Source of the DNA: Rhizobium sp. NZLR1
Lineage (GTDB): Bacteria; Pseudomonadota; Alphaproteobacteria; Rhizobiales; Rhizobiaceae
Length of the DNA: 64,000 nt
Reading direction: 5' to 3'
Assembly (NCBI RefSeq): GCF_017357385.1
Contig: NZ_CP071632.1
Location: 3,539,501-3,603,500 of the forward strand
Of the stretch, positions 25,573-33,724 are shown in pieces. Each line of letters opens with the position of its first letter. Within the stretch, counting starts at the first letter, position 1. The notes below the pieces were generated by a model that was given only the letters and a program-made list of their open reading frames with translations, had not been told where the DNA came from and did no database searches. The translations under genes were made by a program, and so were the position numbers.

Positions 25573-26007
25573 ACGCATTACTCCCGTGATGCGAGACCCC
25601 GGCTCAACTTGAAACCGCCCTGCGCGCCGCTTTGACACGGTTTGCTAAAAAATTTCCTGCGATATTAACAAATACCTACCGCTGGTAACCTTTCGTTTAC
25701 GGGCATCGTTAATGATAGGCCAGATGATTTAAGGGTCGGTAAATGCCGCGGCATGAAGTTCGAACCTTTTCATTGGCGAGTCGGATGAATCACTTAGCGC
25801 CTTTTCCTAATGTCAAAGTTTAGGAGCGCCATTTGAGATTCCTATTGGAAAACAGAGAAATGGAAAAAATATTTAATAAATTCGATACTCCTTGCCAGAG
25901 TGAATTAGAATTTGTTAACCATTTCGTGGCAGCTTCCAAATCACGTAGCGTGTTCGGTATCGTGTAGGGGGCCAGACCACCTTTCGGCGGCGGTAAAGGG
26001 GATAATT
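25573..26007 (+). promoter_or_regulatory. ctrA control region with GANTC cluster and candidate CtrA boxes
   Basis: 435 AT-rich bases upstream of ctrA. Three GANTC sites lie within 64 bases (GAGTC 25778, GAATC 25787, GATTC 25837); these are substrates of the CcrM methylase that times ctrA transcription in Caulobacter. A CtrA-like box TTAA-GGGTCGG-TAAA at 25729-25743 matches TTAA-N7-TTAA at 7 of 8 positions. A half-site TTAACCAT lies at 25915-25922. Position and density suggest methylation-dependent and autoregulated transcription; none of this is proven by sequence alone. Confidence 0.6.
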
Positions 26008-26709
<702 letters not shown>

Positions 26710-26735
26710 TTTTCCGATCCCCCTTATCGGATAAC

Positions 26736-26770
26736 GAAAATCCCGCCCTTTCGGCGGGATTTTTCGTTTC
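26736..26770 (+). terminator. Rho-independent terminator of ctrA
   Basis: The stem AAAATCCCGCC (26737-26747) pairs with GGCGGGATTTT (26753-26763) around CTTTC, and T-rich sequence follows. It is 30 bases after the stop, and the A/T flanks make it usable from both strands. Confidence 0.88.
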
Positions 26771-26891
26771 TGCCTGGCAATAAGAAACCGTCCTGAGAGG
26801 ATCGGGGCTGGATCGGTACAAAGGGAAACAGTGGCTGCGGCCGAACGTGCTTACACCTTCGGCATCATGCTGCATGGGGAGAGGCATGCCA

Positions 26892-27254
26892 TCAGGCAGC
26901 GATTGCGCGGTTTCCAAAAACAGCGGTCAAGATCTTGCGATCGAACGGCTTCAGCAGGAAGTCGGTGGCACCGGCCCGTTTGCCCGCCATCAGTTTCTTC
27001 AGATCCGCCTCGACGACACAGTAGTAGATCTTGACCTCTTTGCCGCCGTCCATGGCGCGGATGGCGGCGATGAGGTCGAGAGCGCCTTCCATGCCGGAAT
27101 CGACGATCAGATATTCCGGCAGCTCCGCCTGGCAGCGCTGCAGTGCCTCGGCGGCGTTGGAGGCCTCGCTGACAAGAAAGTCGAGTTCAGAGAGAATGCG
27201 CTTGCCGACCTTGCGGACGATATCCGAATTATCGGTGATCATGAACCTTTGCAT
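26892..27254 (-). CDS. Single-domain response regulator (CheY/DivK-like)
   Basis: 120 residues forming only a receiver. Asp8 in MITDNSD, the phosphorylation site Asp52 in YLIVDSGMEG and Lys102 in FLLKPFD are conserved; the Thr/Ser switch after strand 4 is replaced by the sequence YYCVVEAD, so output may differ from CheY. An AGGAG-like site precedes the ATG. It follows chpT in the same direction with 121 bases between, so it may be a phosphorelay partner of ChpT. It is not close enough to DivK or CpdR for me to give either name. Confidence 0.85.
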   Translation of the reverse strand: MQRFMITDNSDIVRKVGKRILSELDFLVSEASNAAEALQRCQAELPEYLIVDSGMEGALDLIAAIRAMDGGKEVKIYYCVVEADLKKLMAGKRAGATDFLLKPFDRKILTAVFGNRAIAA

Positions 27255-27375
27255 GGGCGCTCCTTTGCCCCCGCATTCGTCGCAGCAAGAGGCCTCTTAC
27301 AACCCTGGAGGATAGGTCCATCAGGCTAAGGAATCGTTACCGGACGGGCGCGTACACCCGCCCCTCGCTCCGAAA

Positions 27376-28023
27376 TCAGGCAGCGGCGGCTACCGCAGTG
27401 AACACCAGCTCTTCTGGGCTGGCGCTGTGATCAAGCGTCATTCCGCACTCCTGCGCCAGAAGCACGGTGTAATAGGGCTGGATCGAATGAGCGTCGATCG
27501 CCTCCTCGATGGTGCCGGTCGATATCTCGACGAATTTCGGCGGCAAGCGCATCAGTTTGCCTTTGGCCGTGAGCTTGAACCTTGCATCGAACTCGGGGTT
27601 CTCAAGCGTTACTTCGAGGACGCCGCCGCGCGGGATAGCGGAATAAGCAACCAGAAAGAGGTTGAGCAGCAGCTTGACGCGATTCTTGGCGACGATGGCG
27701 CGCGGCCCGTTCCAGATCACTTCGGTCTTCTTCTCGGCGACGGCGAAATCTTTGGCTGCTCGCTCGGCCTCGCCGGTGTCGATCGAGGCACCGACAGAAC
27801 CCGAAGCGCCAAAGGCGAGGCGTGCGAATTTCAGGCGGACGGAGGCGTTGAGCGCGCTGGTGCGGATCAGGTCCATCGCATCGGCATCGGCACCACCCTC
27901 ATCCAGGAGTTCCAGGCCGTTATTGATCGCACCGACCGGTGAGATGACATCGTGGCAAACGCGGCTGCAAAGAAGCGCGGCCAGATCCGGGCCGGCCAAG
28001 GTGAGATTAAGGTTCTTGGACAT
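27376..28023 (-). CDS. chpT: Histidine phosphotransferase ChpT
   Basis: Cytoplasmic phosphotransferase that passes phosphate from the kinase CckA to CtrA and CpdR. 215 residues: an N-terminal helical hairpin with the phosphorylatable His24 in SRVCHDVISPVGAINNGLE, then a degenerate ATPase-like domain (AKNRVKLLLNLFLVAYSAIP; EECGMTLDH-like end). This matches the ChpT family. Two adjacent ATGs lie at 28026 and 28023; the second is better spaced from AGGAG. It is divergent from eipA, and a CtrA-like box lies between them. Confidence 0.92.
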   Translation of the reverse strand: MSKNLNLTLAGPDLAALLCSRVCHDVISPVGAINNGLELLDEGGADADAMDLIRTSALNASVRLKFARLAFGASGSVGASIDTGEAERAAKDFAVAEKKTEVIWNGPRAIVAKNRVKLLLNLFLVAYSAIPRGGVLEVTLENPEFDARFKLTAKGKLMRLPPKFVEISTGTIEEAIDAHSIQPYYTVLLAQECGMTLDHSASPEELVFTAVAAAA

Positions 28024-28129
28024 CATCGTCTCCTGAGGGGCAGCAATTTCATTGCGCCCGGGAATATGCTTCATCAAAATTGCGCGAAGTTTGCGATCGT
28101 ATTCGGTGCCATAATGACACCATATTTGG

Positions 28130-28144
28130 TAAACCGATTGTTAA
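28130..28144. promoter_or_regulatory. Candidate CtrA-binding site between chpT and eipA
   Basis: TAAA-CCGATTG-TTAA matches the CtrA consensus TTAA-N7-TTAA at 7 of 8 fixed positions with the exact spacing. It lies 74 bases upstream of the eipA start and 107 bases upstream of chpT. In Brucella, eipA is reported as a CtrA target, which makes the site more plausible. Confidence 0.55.
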
Positions 28145-28217
28145 GATCATCGGCGCAAAATGCACCAATCGCCGCGAGCGCTTGCCCGCTCCAGCCAAAC
28201 GACGAACGGATGATACC

Positions 28218-28805
28218 ATGTGCCCTCGATTTCCGCACCGATTCATCGACTTCTACAGGTTGCTTTCGGCCCTCGTCTTCTCCTCGCTGATGGTTGCCGG
28301 ACCTGCCTCCGCTCAGGACAACGGCCAGTACACGATGCAGGAAATCGTTGACGCCGGCCACTCCTTCTTCGGTTCCGCCAGCGGCGGACTTGCCAAGGTC
28401 GTCGAGAGTGCCTTCCAGAAATACGGCCTGCCAAATGGCTACATTCTCGGACAAGAGGGCGGCGGCGCCTTCATCGCCGGCCTCACCTACGGCGAAGGTC
28501 AGTTGAACACCAAGAACGCCGGCGAACACAATCTCTACTGGCAAGGTCCCTCGCTCGGCCTCGATTACGGCGGCCAAGGCTCACGCGTAATGATGCTGGT
28601 CTACGACCTGCCCTCCGTCAACGGTATCTATGCCCGGTTCGGCGGCGTCAGCGGCTCTGCCTATGTGATCGCCGGATTCGGCATGACGCTTCTCAAGAAC
28701 AATGACGTCCTGGTCGTGCCGATCCGCACCGGCGTCGGCGCCCGCCTGGGTATCAATGTCGGCTATCTGAAGATCACCCAGGCACCGACCTGGAACCCCT
28801 TCTGA
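28218..28805 (+). CDS. eipA: Periplasmic envelope-integrity protein EipA (DUF1134)
   Basis: 195 residues with a signal peptide that ends near VAGPASAQ (27-34). The mature domain matches DUF1134: YTMQEIVDAGHSFFGSASGG, EGGGAFIAGLTYGEGQL and YWQGPSLGLDYGGQGSR, then VYDLPSVNGIYARFGGV. In Brucella abortus this small beta-barrel periplasmic protein determines envelope stress resistance and is transcribed under CtrA. ATG at 28218 chosen because it gives the signal peptide; the 46 codons before it are not family-like. Divergent from chpT, with a CtrA-like box between. Confidence 0.9.
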   Translation: MCPRFPHRFIDFYRLLSALVFSSLMVAGPASAQDNGQYTMQEIVDAGHSFFGSASGGLAKVVESAFQKYGLPNGYILGQEGGGAFIAGLTYGEGQLNTKNAGEHNLYWQGPSLGLDYGGQGSRVMMLVYDLPSVNGIYARFGGVSGSAYVIAGFGMTLLKNNDVLVVPIRTGVGARLGINVGYLKITQAPTWNPF

Positions 28806-28921
28806 GGCCGCAAGGTCGCTGGAATCCATCCTCGCCCGCATCAGCGGCCTTGCCATGCGTGTCCTGCGTGCTTAATCATCGCGGCTGACCCCGTATCAAC
28901 CTTCGAATCGATGGCCGCGCC

Positions 28922-30082
28922 GTGATCGAATATGCTCTCTTGTTCGGATTGGGCTTCCTGACCGCGGCCTTCCTCGTTTTTCTGGTCTCACCCGCCGTTC
29001 ACCGCCGCATTGTCTGGTATACCGAGAACCGCTTGAAGGCGACCATGCCGCTAAGCCCGCAGGAGGTTCGCGCCCAGAAGGATATGGTGCGCGCGCTCTA
29101 TGCCGCTGAAAATGCCCGGACCGCCCAGGACCTTCTGCGTGAGCGGGAAAAATCCCTTTCGCTCCAGCTTCGCCACGACGCGCTTGCCGTCGATGCAGGC
29201 AGGCTTGCCGCCGATATCGGCGAATTGCAGGCCCAGATCGGCGAGATGCATGTCGAGGCCGCCGAGCAGCGCTCGCATCTGCGCAAGGACGAGAATTATA
29301 TCAGTCAGTTGAAGACCAATCTGCATATTGCCGAACAGTCCGTTGCCAACAAGGAGAGCGAACTGGCGACGATGAGGACGCGGCTGAGCAAGCTCGGCGA
29401 ACAGACCGATGGACTGAGGATCGACCTGGCTGCACGCGAAACCGAGGCGGAGAGCCTGAAATTTCGCGCCAACGCCTTGCGCGACGAACGAGACACGTTG
29501 CGCCAGGACGTCACCCTGCTGCAGAAGCGTGCCAAGGATGCCGAACAGAAATTGACGCAGCAGCAGCACATGGTGATCCGCCTGGAGGATAAGGCCGCGC
29601 GCGACAGCGCGTCGGCCGCCGAAAAAGAAACCCTGGTCACTCGCCGCCAGCAGGAGATCGTCAAGTTGAAGGAACAGTTGAAGGCCGCCAATGCCGAGAT
29701 CCGCAAGGTCAACCGCGTGCTGCGCGACGCCGGTCTTGCCGGGATGGCCGCGGAGTTGCCGGCGGAGATGGCGGCCGAAGATACGACGACAGTCACGCTC
29801 GACGCCGCCGTTGGCACGGCTGAGATAGGCCAGGATGTCCGCAAACGCAGCGCCGCCCTTGCCGAGCGCTTGCAAAACGCAAAGGCCGTACCCGGGCGCG
29901 ATGGCACGATCCGCGAGGAGATCGCCTCGATCGCCGCCAACATGGTGGCGCTGACCGCACTCAATGAAGGTCCCTCATCGCCGATCCGCACGCTTCTCGC
30001 GGAGGCTGCGGAAAAGAGCCCGAACGATCGCGTCAGCCTTGCCGACCGGGCAACGGCGATCATCGCCGATCCCCAGCGCTGA
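28922..30082 (+). CDS. Membrane-anchored coiled-coil protein of unknown function
   Basis: 386 residues. One N-terminal helix (ALLFGLGFLTAAFLVFLVSP, 5-24) anchors it, followed by about 230 residues of charged heptad-like coiled coil (from about 50 to 280; for example LHIAEQSVANKESELATMRT and DERDTLRQDVTLLQKRAKD), then an alanine/glutamate-rich linker and a short helical end. The start is a GTG at 28922. I recall similar hypothetical proteins in Rhizobiales but no function. It follows eipA by about 115 bases, without a visible terminator, and may share its transcript. Confidence 0.8.
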   Translation: MIEYALLFGLGFLTAAFLVFLVSPAVHRRIVWYTENRLKATMPLSPQEVRAQKDMVRALYAAENARTAQDLLREREKSLSLQLRHDALAVDAGRLAADIGELQAQIGEMHVEAAEQRSHLRKDENYISQLKTNLHIAEQSVANKESELATMRTRLSKLGEQTDGLRIDLAARETEAESLKFRANALRDERDTLRQDVTLLQKRAKDAEQKLTQQQHMVIRLEDKAARDSASAAEKETLVTRRQQEIVKLKEQLKAANAEIRKVNRVLRDAGLAGMAAELPAEMAAEDTTTVTLDAAVGTAEIGQDVRKRSAALAERLQNAKAVPGRDGTIREEIASIAANMVALTALNEGPSSPIRTLLAEAAEKSPNDRVSLADRATAIIADPQR

Positions 30083-30141
30083 GACCTGCAGCAATTCAAT
30101 ATGCTACGGCGTCCTTCGTGTGTCTAAAAAGACGCTATAAT

Positions 30142-30966
30142 TTAGATCCGACCCATCGCGGAAGCCATGGAAAATAGAGCGATCCCCGTCGCCGTCGCGG
30201 CGTTAAGGCTGTCGAGTTCCTCCGACTGTGGAATGCGCGCGCTCTGAAAGCGCGCAAGCAGCGCCTCCGGTAACCCCTCCCCCTCCGTGCCGACGACGAG
30301 CGCCATACGCATTGAAGCCGGAATAGCGCGGATATCGGTCTTGCCGTGCGGCGAAAGCGTCCAGATGGCAAAGCCCCGGTCGGCAAGTGCCAGAAGCATA
30401 TCCAGTGCCTTGCCACCGCGCCGGTGCGGAACGCTCAGCACCGAACCAACCGAGACACGCAGCGCCTTGCGGTAGAGCGGATCACAGCTGGTTTCATCGA
30501 AGAGCACTGCATCGGCCCGGAAGGCGGCTGCATTGCGGAACATCGAGCCGGCATTGTCATGATTGGAGATGCCGCAGCCGACGAGAACCAGCGCCCGTTC
30601 CGGCAGCGCGTCGAGAAGTGCCGCCTCCCCGCGATCCTCCCGCCGGCCGAGTGCGAGTACGCCGCGATGCAGATGGAAACCGACGACGCCGTTAAGCACA
30701 TCAGCCTCGGCGACAAAGACCGGCACGTCGGCCGGCAGTCGTTCCAGGATCGGCAGAACGCCGTCGACGCGGTTGCGCAGCAGCAGGATCTTCTCGGCGA
30801 AAAAGCCGCGGTCTCCCAGGTGCGCCTCGGCGAGCATGCGCAGCACGACAGTGCCTTCGGCGATGAAGCGGTTCTCTCGGCCTGTCAGGTCACGCTCGCG
30901 GATGTTGCGGAATTCCGCGACGCGCGGATCGTCGGCGCTGTCGATGGTGATCGGGACGGCGGCCAT
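30142..30966 (-). CDS. SpoU/TrmH-family RNA 2'-O-methyltransferase
   Basis: SAM-dependent methyltransferase for the ribose of tRNA or rRNA, 274 residues. The three SpoU motifs are present: NHDNAGSMFRNAAAFRADAV (motif 1), LVVGTEGEGLPEALL (motif 2) and IPQSEELDSLNAATATGIAL (motif 3). An N-terminal substrate-binding-like part begins VPITIDSADDPRVAEF. Start at 30966 chosen because it follows the upstream gene by 7 bases; the 61 codons before it overlap that gene. RNA target unknown. Confidence 0.9.
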   Translation of the reverse strand: MAAVPITIDSADDPRVAEFRNIRERDLTGRENRFIAEGTVVLRMLAEAHLGDRGFFAEKILLLRNRVDGVLPILERLPADVPVFVAEADVLNGVVGFHLHRGVLALGRREDRGEAALLDALPERALVLVGCGISNHDNAGSMFRNAAAFRADAVLFDETSCDPLYRKALRVSVGSVLSVPHRRGGKALDMLLALADRGFAIWTLSPHGKTDIRAIPASMRMALVVGTEGEGLPEALLARFQSARIPQSEELDSLNAATATGIALFSMASAMGRI

Positions 30967-30973
30967 GCCGGCC

Positions 30974-31360
30974 TCAATTGCCCGAGACGGTGAGATCGGC
31001 GACGGTGCGGCCAGTCCTGAGATCGAAGACCAGCGCCTTACTTTTGCCCTCGGCCGTCTCGCCGTAAAACAGGATCTGCCCTGCAGAAAACGAAGTGGAC
31101 TGCACCTTGAAGCCGAGCGGCAGGGAAACTGTCGCCGAAAGCGGCGCATCCGAGGGCACGCCGGAGGTGGAAATCGTCACGGCCGTGTCCTTCGGTTCGC
31201 TGTGCATCGTCTTGTAGACAACCGCCCCGAAGACCGCCATAAGGCTCACGAACATGATGGCGCCGGAAACGATCTGCAGGCGGACCATCTTGCGCCGGAC
31301 ACTTTCCATCGCCGGATCAAGGGGCTTCTCTTCCTGATCGTCTGGCTCGATAGCTGTCAT
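30974..31360 (-). CDS. Small single-pass membrane protein (DUF6476-like)
   Basis: 128 residues: an acidic N-terminal tail, one transmembrane helix (IVSGAIMFVSLMAVFGAVVY, about 30-49) and a periplasmic domain ending AEGKSKALVFDLRTGRTVAD. It precedes the rRNA/tRNA methyltransferase gene by 7 bases and is probably in the same operon. Divergent from rluD. I recall it as a conserved rhizobial protein of unknown function. Confidence 0.75.
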   Translation of the reverse strand: MTAIEPDDQEEKPLDPAMESVRRKMVRLQIVSGAIMFVSLMAVFGAVVYKTMHSEPKDTAVTISTSGVPSDAPLSATVSLPLGFKVQSTSFSAGQILFYGETAEGKSKALVFDLRTGRTVADLTVSGN

Positions 31361-31401
31361 CTGTGCGTCCCATTCTAAAAATACGTCGGAGAAGAAGCGT
31401 C

Positions 31402-32427
31402 TTGAGCGACCCCTTTAAACAAGCAGCCGGCAATAGAAAAGTCCTGACCGCCGACGAAACCGCAGAAGGCCGGCTCGACACTTGGCTGACGGCACAGGTC
31501 GCCGAGGAATTTTCGCGCAGCCGCATCAAGGCGCTGATCAAGGACGGCCAGGTTCTTCTGCGCGGCGAACCCGTCACCGACCCCCAGCGCAAGGTGCGCA
31601 ATGGCGACAGTTTCGAGATCACGCTTCCCGAGCCGGAAGACCCGACGCCGCAAGGCGAGGATATTCCCCTCGATATCCTCCATGAGGACGACGACGTCAT
31701 CGTCATCTCCAAGCCTTCCGGTCTCGTCGTCCATCCCGGGCCTGGCAACTGGACGGGGACGCTGGTCAACGCGCTGATCTATCATTGCGGCGATACGCTC
31801 TCCGGCATCGGTGGCGTGCGCCGGCCTGGAATCGTCCACCGTCTAGACAAAGACACGACAGGGGTCATGGTCGTCGCCAAGAACGACATTGCCCATCGCC
31901 ACCTCTCGCTCCAATTTGCCGACCATGGCCGCAGCATGCCGCTCGAGCGCGCCTATCAGGCCGTCGTCTGGGGCCGGCCCCGCACGCTGACGGGCACGGT
32001 CGACGCGCCGCTTGGCCGCGCCACCGGCGATCGCACGCGCCGCGCCGTCAAGCGCCCCGACAGTCATGACGCCGACGAGGCGATCACCCATTACGAGGTG
32101 GTCGAGCGCTTCCAAGAAAAACCCGACGCGACCGCGCTTGCCTCACTGGTCGAGTGCCACCTCGAAACCGGCCGCACCCATCAGATCCGTGTCCATATGG
32201 CCCATATCGGCCATCCGCTGCTTGGTGACACGGTTTACGGCGCTGGCTTCAAGACCAAGGCCAATATCCTGCCCGAAGAAATCCGCAAGGTCGTCAACGG
32301 TTTCGGCCGCCAGGCGCTGCATGCCTTCATGTTGCAGTTCGAGCATCCCCGCACCGGCGAAATCATGCGTTTCGAAGTGCCGCTACCGGATGATATGGTA
32401 GAACTGGTCGAGTCATTGCGAGGATAG
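31402..32427 (+). CDS. rluD: 23S rRNA pseudouridine synthase, RluD type
   Basis: Converts specific uridines of 23S rRNA helix 69 to pseudouridine. It has an S4 RNA-binding domain near the N-terminus (GRLDTWLTAQVAEEFSRSRI), the active-site motif HRLDKDTTGVMVVAKND with catalytic Asp, and the family motifs ETGRTHQIRVHMAHIGHPLL and GFGRQALHAF. The TTG at 31402 (S-D-P-F-K-Q follows) was chosen because GGAGAAG lies before it; the open frame itself goes back to a GTG at 31363, right at the divergent gene. 341 residues from the TTG. Confidence 0.9.
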   Translation: MSDPFKQAAGNRKVLTADETAEGRLDTWLTAQVAEEFSRSRIKALIKDGQVLLRGEPVTDPQRKVRNGDSFEITLPEPEDPTPQGEDIPLDILHEDDDVIVISKPSGLVVHPGPGNWTGTLVNALIYHCGDTLSGIGGVRRPGIVHRLDKDTTGVMVVAKNDIAHRHLSLQFADHGRSMPLERAYQAVVWGRPRTLTGTVDAPLGRATGDRTRRAVKRPDSHDADEAITHYEVVERFQEKPDATALASLVECHLETGRTHQIRVHMAHIGHPLLGDTVYGAGFKTKANILPEEIRKVVNGFGRQALHAFMLQFEHPRTGEIMRFEVPLPDDMVELVESLRG

Positions 32428-32607
32428 AGGCGTCTTCGACCCCATCTCACACCTGCGTGAGCGGCACCTTGAACCGCCGTTTCGCCACACTTATCTGTAT
32501 GTTGACTTAGTGCGGGCTTGCAGTAGAGCCGCATGTCCCGGTTTGCCTTTTTTAACGCGAGAACGCGTTGCCGACGGGAGCCGGAAGCCACTTTAGGAGG
32601 GTGCACT

Positions 32608-33516
32608 ATGGCCCGAAATACCTTGCCGTCCATTACCGCCGGCGAAGCCGGTCTCAATCGTTACCTCGACGAAATCCGCAAGTTTCCGATGCTTGAGCCG
32701 CAGCAAGAATATATGCTCGCCAAGCGTTATGCCGAGCACGGTGATCGCGACGCCGCCCACCAGCTCGTTACCAGCCATCTTCGCCTCGTCGCAAAGATCG
32801 CGATGGGTTATCGCGGCTACGGCTTGCCGATCGGCGAAGTCGTCTCCGAGGGCAATGTCGGTCTGATGCAAGCCGTCAAGAAATTCGATGCCGAACGCGG
32901 CTTCCGCCTTGCCACCTATGCTATGTGGTGGATCAAGGCCTCGATCCAGGAATATATTCTGCGTTCATGGTCGCTCGTGAAGATGGGCACGACCGCCAAC
33001 CAGAAGCGCTTGTTTTTCAACCTGCGCCGGCTGAAAGGCCGTATCCAGGCAATTGATGACGGCGACTTGAAGCCGGAGCACGTCTCCGAAATCGCCACCA
33101 AGCTGAAAGTCTCGGAGGAGGAGGTCATTTCGATGAACCGCCGGCTGTCCGGCGACGCTTCGCTGAACGCGCCGATCAAGGCGGCCGAAGGTGACGGCGG
33201 CCAATGGCAGGATTGGCTGGTGGACGACCATGACAGCCAGGAAGACGTGCTGATCGAACAGGATGAGCTCGATACCCGTCGGCGTATGCTGGCGAAAGCG
33301 ATGAGCGTGCTGAACGAGCGCGAACGCCGTATCTTCGAGGCTCGTCGCCTCGCCGAGGATCCGGTGACCCTGGAAGACCTTTCGACCGAATTCGACATCA
33401 GCCGCGAACGCGTCCGTCAGATCGAGGTCCGCGCCTTCGAAAAGGTGCAGGATGCTGTCCGCAAGGAAGCCCAGGAACGCGCCAAGGCCGTCCGCGTCGT
33501 CGAAGCAACGGCATAG
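32608..33516 (+). CDS. rpoH: Heat-shock sigma factor RpoH
   Basis: Sigma-32 directs RNA polymerase to heat-shock promoters. 302 residues with regions 1.2-2.4 (LRLVAKIAMGYRGYGLPIGE; ATYAMWWIKASIQEYILRSW), the RpoH box QKRLFFNLRR and region 4.2 FDISRERVRQIEVRAFEKVQ. The ATG at 32608 is preceded by TAGGAGGG. Rhizobia often have more than one rpoH; I cannot tell from sequence whether this is rpoH1 or rpoH2, though the length fits the main one. A terminator follows at 33631. Confidence 0.95.
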   Translation: MARNTLPSITAGEAGLNRYLDEIRKFPMLEPQQEYMLAKRYAEHGDRDAAHQLVTSHLRLVAKIAMGYRGYGLPIGEVVSEGNVGLMQAVKKFDAERGFRLATYAMWWIKASIQEYILRSWSLVKMGTTANQKRLFFNLRRLKGRIQAIDDGDLKPEHVSEIATKLKVSEEEVISMNRRLSGDASLNAPIKAAEGDGGQWQDWLVDDHDSQEDVLIEQDELDTRRRMLAKAMSVLNERERRIFEARRLAEDPVTLEDLSTEFDISRERVRQIEVRAFEKVQDAVRKEAQERAKAVRVVEATA

Positions 33517-33532
33517 ACCTGCCGCGTGAGAA

Positions 33533-33619
33533 TGCATGTCGCCCGGAAGTGCGTAGTGGTTCCGGAATAACGACATTAGAATGCGCCCGATAAATCGCGT
33601 TTTGATGCGACGCGCTTTA
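33533..33619. repeat. Dispersed intergenic repeat, copy D
   Basis: Begins GCATGTCGCCCGGAAGTGCG, with TTCCGGAATAACGACAT completing the hairpin, then a tail TTTTGATGCGACGCGCTTTAG that is shared with copy E. It lies directly after rpoH. Confidence 0.65.
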
Positions 33620-33630
33620 GAATTGAAGAA

Positions 33631-33660
33631 GGCGGGTCCTTGCGGCCCGCCTTTCTGTTT
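33631..33660 (+). terminator. Rho-independent terminator after rpoH
   Basis: GGCGGGTCC pairs with GGCCCGCC (33631-33651, with one G-U pair) and is followed by TTTCTGTTTC. It lies about 115 bases after the rpoH stop, beyond the repeat. Confidence 0.8.
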
Positions 33661-33724
33661 CATTCTCTTTTCGCAGCCTCGGCACCCTGTCAAAGGCCGG
33701 GAAAGCTGGCATTGCGGACGACCA

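Noticed and set aside
32440..32607. Possible sigma-32-type promoter (CTTGAA near 32468) before rpoH
   Set aside because: No matching CCCCAT-like -10 at correct distance; too weak to list.
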